The notes beneath the pieces are model-generated. The model searched no databases. It was not told where the DNA came from and was given only the letters and a program-made list of their open reading frames with translations. Source: Candidatus Poribacteria bacterium (GTDB lineage Bacteria; Poribacteria; WGA-4E; WGA-3G). From it: a stretch of DNA of 34,720 nucleotides. The stretch is taken from assembly GCA_022827185.1 (NCBI GenBank), contig JAJDTM010000014.1:1-34720 (forward strand), read 5' to 3'. This document shows positions 31,421-34,720 of this stretch, in pieces; position 1 is the first letter of the stretch; each line of letters opens with the position of its first letter. The translations under genes were made by a program, and so were the position numbers.

Positions 31421-33370
31421 CTATTCAGAAGATGGATCTGGGTCTGCAGCACCGGACGTATCCTCAGCGTCCTGTCTCTCTACTTCCGTTAGTGGCTTGT
31501 CGTCTGGGGCTTCGTCAAGATTGAGATCCCCCTCTACACCGACATCAGAGACCGGATTTCGATTTAATCCGTTTGCATACGCTTGAATGGTTTGTCCTAT
31601 TTTTGCAGTGTCAAGTCCACTAAAGCTGACCAATTCCTTGAGGAGTGGCATTGCTGCCCCGGCATTAACAATAGAACTCAAGATACGGTTCATTCCACCC
31701 GGGTTCCCGTTGCTTGCCCCATTTCCGCCTAAGTCAAGGACTCGAATGCTTTCGATACGTTCCGCCGGTTTCATTAACTCACCCGTAACCTGCGGGAGGG
31801 AATCCACGAGTGCAAGCACTGCATCACTGACCAGTACTTGCGGCTCCGCCTGATTTTTGGCGGTAATGAGTGCTTCCTCACCATCGGCTTTAGCTTGGGC
31901 TTCAACAAGGAGTGCTTCAGCGAGAATTCGGGTTGCTTCAGATTTGACCTTAGCGGCTTCAAGCTCGGCTTTCGCAGCTTCGACGACAGAATACGCTTCC
32001 GCATCAGCGTTGCGTTCCTTTGCGATTCTCTCTTCGTCGGCCTCCTGTTCGGCACGAATAAGGGCAACTTTGCTTTCACGCTCGGCTTGTTCGACAGCCT
32101 CAGCCGTTTCAACGCGCGCTTCCGCGCTTGCTTTTTCAGCTGATATTTCCAAGAGTTCTATGAGAGCCTGCTCACGTTCTTTTTCTTTCAGAGAAACACG
32201 AATGGCGTTTTCTGCCTCAGCCTCTTTCTCTTCGCGTTCTTTGTCTAACAACACAATCCGGCGTTCAATGTCCGTTTCTTTGACTGTCGCCTCTTGATCA
32301 ATCTTCGCTTTCTCGATGCCGAGGGTTCGCTGAATTTCGGCTTCTTCAACCGTCTGTTGTTGTTGAACGCGTGCGATCTCAACAGCCTGCTTTTGTGAAA
32401 TCTCGCTCTCTTGGACCTGCCGTTCTTGTTCAATGCGCTCCATCTCAATTTTTTGCACTTGAACGATTTCAGCAGATTTCACAGCCTGTTCCTGTTTAAT
32501 GCGTGCTTCTTCAACCGCTTGTTGCTGTTCAAACTTATGCGCTTCAACCTCGCGTTCGAGTTCCGCTTTATTGGTAGCGATGGCTTTGCGCTGTTCTTCT
32601 TGCGCAAACTCAAGTCGTTGATCGACCTCTAAACCTTGGGTTTCGGTCTCCTCTTCCTTCTGTTTAATTTCGAGTTCCGCTTTGAGGCGGTCCTCTTCAC
32701 GTCTGACCTTGTTTTCATGCTCAATCTTAGCGGTTTCCGTCTGTTTTTCTTCGACTTCTTTCTTGATCGTCTGGATCGCCACGACATCAAATCTATTGTT
32801 TTCATCAAGTGCCTCAAGCGGCGTTTGGTCGAGGTTTGTAACGGCTACAGTTTCGAGTTTAAAGCCGTTCTGCTCCAGATCTTCAAGGCACGCTTCCTGA
32901 ACCTGATCGGAAAATTCTTGCCGTTTCTCGTGAAGTTCCTGCAGGTCCATGGTCGCCGCAACACTGCGTAGTACACCCACGAGTTTACCTTCCAACAGTG
33001 TGTTCACAGCATCCGGTGTTAAAGTTTTTTCACCGAGACTGGCGATGGCTTTAAGCACATCTTGTTCATTGGGTTCAATTTTGACGTAGAACTCCGCCTG
33101 TATGTCAACGCGCAAACTGTCCTTGGTAATCAGCGCAGCCTGTCCCTCCCGTTCAACAGGGAGTTGGAGTGTGTTTAAAGAAATGAGCTGCGTCGTATTG
33201 GTAATTGGGTTTACAAGGGTTCCACCGAACACAACCCGTTTTTTGTTTCCACCTGATATCACTAACGCCGAATCCGCCGGCGCTTTCTTGTAGAAAGATT
33301 TGTATATTAACACAAAGATCACAAACAACGCAATAAGACCTGCTACAATCAACACAAACAAGTTAGGCAT
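31421..33370 (-). CDS. Flotillin/SPFH membrane protein, YqiK-like
   Basis: A 649-residue protein. AAGGAG lies 7 bases before the ATG. Residues 4-25 are a membrane segment, and 35-215 form the SPFH (prohibitin homology) domain. Residues about 215-510 are an uninterrupted Glu/Gln/Ala-rich coiled coil with repeats of Q-x-x-x-v-E-x-A-x-I-x-Q, the flotillin hallmark. The C-terminal ~130 residues are Gly/Asn-rich, then acidic. YqiK-type flotillins build membrane microdomains together with a small NfeD/YqiJ-type partner, and such a gene lies directly upstream on the same strand. The coiled coil is long for the family, and antisense ORFs over it are artefacts. Confidence 0.92.
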   Translation of the reverse strand: MPNLFVLIVAGLIALFVIFVLIYKSFYKKAPADSALVISGGNKKRVVFGGTLVNPITNTTQLISLNTLQLPVEREGQAALITKDSLRVDIQAEFYVKIEPNEQDVLKAIASLGEKTLTPDAVNTLLEGKLVGVLRSVAATMDLQELHEKRQEFSDQVQEACLEDLEQNGFKLETVAVTNLDQTPLEALDENNRFDVVAIQTIKKEVEEKQTETAKIEHENKVRREEDRLKAELEIKQKEEETETQGLEVDQRLEFAQEEQRKAIATNKAELEREVEAHKFEQQQAVEEARIKQEQAVKSAEIVQVQKIEMERIEQERQVQESEISQKQAVEIARVQQQQTVEEAEIQRTLGIEKAKIDQEATVKETDIERRIVLLDKEREEKEAEAENAIRVSLKEKEREQALIELLEISAEKASAEARVETAEAVEQAERESKVALIRAEQEADEERIAKERNADAEAYSVVEAAKAELEAAKVKSEATRILAEALLVEAQAKADGEEALITAKNQAEPQVLVSDAVLALVDSLPQVTGELMKPAERIESIRVLDLGGNGASNGNPGGMNRILSSIVNAGAAMPLLKELVSFSGLDTAKIGQTIQAYANGLNRNPVSDVGVEGDLNLDEAPDDKPLTEVERQDAEDTSGAADPDPSSE

Positions 33371-33398
33371 CTTATATCTCCTTATCCGAAATTGTCAC

Positions 33399-33489
33399 AG
33401 GACTTACGCATTTTGCTGTGATAACCTATGTATTACGCACTGCTGGCGGGGTTTCAAACCCCGCCAGCAAGAGGGGTTGGGTAAGTCCT
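33399..33489. mobile_element. 91-bp MITE-like element
   Basis: AGGACTTAC (33399-33407) and GTAAGTCCT (33481-33489) are perfect 9-bp terminal inverted repeats. Inside is a perfect palindrome with 14-base arms, TGCTGGCGGGGTTT (33441-33454) and its complement (33456-33469), with one central base. It encodes nothing. It sits in the gap between the YqiJ-like and YqiK-like genes. Confidence 0.6.
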
Positions 33490-33496
33490 ATGTCAT

Positions 33497-34255
33497 TTAC
33501 TCTAATTGCGATTCTGACGGTTTAACATCAAATATCCGTTTTTCAGGATCATAATTGACCAGAATAACGATATCTCCCTTTACAGGATTTGGCTCATCTG
33601 GTTTGACACGACATTTGACGGTTAATGTATGTCCATCCGGTACCTGGACTCTGGCGGTCCCGAAAGTAGTGGTGACTTGTCCGCTGATGACTCTTCCGTG
33701 TAAACCGAGAAGGTGAAGATCCTTAGTGGCAGGATCGCTTTCAGGGAAAATCTTTGCGAGTGTAATCGAAAGGTATCGTGTCCCCAATACACCACAGATA
33801 AGTGCAACTGAACAAGATACCCAAAAGAATAGGCTGGGGGCTGCACTGACGCCGAGGATTTCATTGACGATTAAGCCGGTGAATCCCCATGTGGTAAAAA
33901 GTGCCATGACCACAATCATAAAAGGCACTCTACCCACGTTCAGGAATCCGAATACGTCGGCAAAAAGATTGCCGCTGATCCCGGTATCCGCTTCCATATC
34001 GGCATCCGCGTCAATGTCGGCATCTACATCCATATCGGCATCTACATCAAGGTCAACGTCCGCATCAACGTCAAAATCGACATCCGCGTCTACATCGAGG
34101 TCAACGTCCGCATCAACATCCGCATCAACATCTGCATCCCCGAAGTCCAAACCGCCGAGCACAAGCCGAAAAATTGCAAACAGAAATACGACAGCAAGCG
34201 GTGCGGTAAACCACACATTATATGTAACTGTAAGGTATTGCCAAAAAGAAGCCAT
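33497..34255 (-). CDS. YqiJ/NfeD-like OB-fold membrane protein with alternating Asp insert
   Basis: A 252-residue protein with a promoter 66 bases upstream and GAGG 8 bases before the ATG. A membrane segment lies at 14-34, others at about 107-130 and 140-158, then an OB-fold C-terminal domain (about 175-245: [20 protein letters not shown], then [17 protein letters not shown]). This order fits YqiJ-type proteins, the partners of YqiK-like flotillins. Between the first two membrane segments, residues 40-90 are a strict D-x-D-x stretch in which x is V, A, L, F, M or I, about 25 Asp in 51 residues. The flotillin gene follows on the same strand beyond the 91-bp element. Confidence 0.85.
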   Translation of the reverse strand: MASFWQYLTVTYNVWFTAPLAVVFLFAIFRLVLGGLDFGDADVDADVDADVDLDVDADVDFDVDADVDLDVDADMDVDADIDADADMEADTGISGNLFADVFGFLNVGRVPFMIVVMALFTTWGFTGLIVNEILGVSAAPSLFFWVSCSVALICGVLGTRYLSITLAKIFPESDPATKDLHLLGLHGRVISGQVTTTFGTARVQVPDGHTLTVKCRVKPDEPNPVKGDIVILVNYDPEKRIFDVKPSESQLE

Positions 34256-34285
34256 AGTCTTAACCTCTGAATCTATGGAGCAAGG

Positions 34286-34303
34286 TCACACGCAAGCGTG
34301 TGA
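34286..34303. promoter_or_regulatory. Palindrome in the leader of the YqiJ-like gene
   Basis: TCACACGC-GCGTGTGA with AA between, a perfect 18-base inverted repeat. It falls 11-28 bases after the predicted transcription start and 31 bases before the ATG, so it could be an operator or a leader hairpin. Confidence 0.45.
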
Positions 34304-34320
34304 GTAAATTACTAATCAAT

Positions 34321-34349
34321 ATTCTAACATCCTTAACATTTTTTTTCAA
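34321..34349 (-). promoter_or_regulatory. Sigma-70-like promoter of the YqiJ-like/flotillin genes
   Basis: On the minus strand TTGAAA (34349-34344), a 17-base spacer, and TAGAAT (34326-34321). The same -35 and -10 words are used by the lipoprotein promoter at 25788. Confidence 0.65.
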
Positions 34350-34587
34350 GGAAAAAGAGCAGTGAGGTAGGGCATTTAGTTTTAGAAATTCACTTTATAT
34401 GTATGAACATTTTTTACCACTGGTAATAGTTGTCTTCTCGGTGCTTTGTGAATCAATGTTTAGGACGTTCTCTGATGAAGTTCACAGACATTGTTCGCGC
34501 ATAAGCAAAACTCTATAAAAACAAAACTGATATTTCTCAAAAGTTATCCTAAAGCAGTAATTATCAAGGTTCTTTAGAGGTTAGTTC
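34350..34587. other. AT-rich non-coding stretch
   Basis: Between the promoter at 34321 and the partial gene at 34588 I see no ORF or repeat worth naming, apart from the small palindrome ACCACTGGT. The composition is more AT-rich than the genes around it. Confidence 0.4.
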
Positions 34588-34720
34588 ATGAAAATGCGTC
34601 ATGAAATCAGTGAGTATCTGTCTTTCTCCAGTGAGTTGAAGTTGTATTTGATGAAATGTCTGGCGTTCTGTGATGCTAACTTGCAGCAATATCAGGTAGC
34701 TAATGACTTTTATACCGAGA
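34588..34720 (+). CDS. Start of an unidentified gene, cut by window edge
   Basis: The ATG at 34588 follows AGAGG by 7 bases and opens 44 codons to the right edge: MKMRHEISEYLSFSSELKLY and on, without a stop. The visible part looks like two amphipathic helices. No family can be assigned. The AT-rich flank and its position at the end of a gene block leave open a mobile-element gene. Confidence 0.4.
   Translation, partial: MKMRHEISEYLSFSSELKLYLMKCLAFCDANLQQYQVANDFYTE

Noticed and set aside
31857..32297. Plus-strand ORFs opposite the flotillin coiled coil
   Set aside because: Antisense of Glu/Ala codons; no homology-like features, and the flotillin frame is clearly coding.
34010..34140. Possible CRISPR-like array because of short repeated units
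   Set aside because: The units are 6-12 bases, in frame and without spacers; they encode the Asp-x repeats.
33726..34307. Plus-strand ORF rich in Ser-Ala-Ser-Thr opposite the YqiJ-like gene
   Set aside because: It is the shadow of the Asp-rich hexamer repeat and has no domain or start signal.

Overview
The window reads as chromosomal DNA of an uncultured Gram-negative-type bacterium. Two phytanoyl-CoA dioxygenase-family (PhyH) genes, secreted beta-sandwich (LamG-like) proteins sharing one C-terminal tail, sugar-phosphate isomerase/epimerase genes, an animal-type transketolase and many short hairpin repeats are the mix I associate with Candidatus Poribacteria or close relatives. That assignment is inference, because no rRNA or marker gene is present. 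TGA is used as a normal stop in several genes (e.g. ppk2, the cytochrome c gene, mntA).

Layout. The left end (1-805) holds the first 26 codons of an IS630-type transposase, a 5'-truncated HExxH metallopeptidase and a doubtful small ORF. Positions 806-4856 hold a secreted protein, then a minus-strand cluster PhyH - secreted protein - PhyH, and a PPK2 polyphosphate kinase. Positions 5026-13676 (minus strand) hold a giant Gln-rich DUF4175-like membrane protein, a Yip1-like membrane protein, a cytochrome c plus redoxin pair, transketolase and an acidic TPR-like protein. The redoxin gene carries one in-frame TGA exactly at its redox motif (W-TGA-G-C-R), followed by a correctly placed hairpin, so it is best read as a candidate selenoprotein. 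Positions 13828-15554 are a tandem duplication of a secreted LamG gene. Diverging from it under a near-consensus promoter are a bactofilin-like membrane protein and a BatA-like VWA protein. These run into a sugar isomerase/cupin pair, a HepT-MntA toxin-antitoxin pair, an aldo/keto reductase and an SDR. Positions 21585-25179 (minus strand) form a four-gene set: two short epimerases, a glycerophosphodiesterase and a deacetylase-like protein. A HIT protein, a lipoprotein, a 2-hydroxyacid dehydrogenase and a small coiled-coil membrane protein follow. Positions 28657-31402 encode an XPB-type helicase and a Bax1 (DUF790) nuclease, a DNA-repair pair best known from archaea. Positions 31421-34255 encode a YqiJ/YqiK-like OB-fold plus flotillin pair with a small MITE-like element between them. 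A gene of unknown type starts at 34588 and runs off the end.

How the genes may work together. The cytochrome c and redoxin look like an exported redox pair. The BatA-like, bactofilin-like and DUF4175-like proteins point to envelope maintenance. XPB and Bax1 form a helicase-nuclease. The YqiJ- and YqiK-like proteins would form a membrane microdomain pair. Four secreted proteins at three loci share the tail V-[DE]-P-x-x-K-[LM]-x-x-x-W-[GA]-x-x-K, which may be a sorting or anchoring signal.
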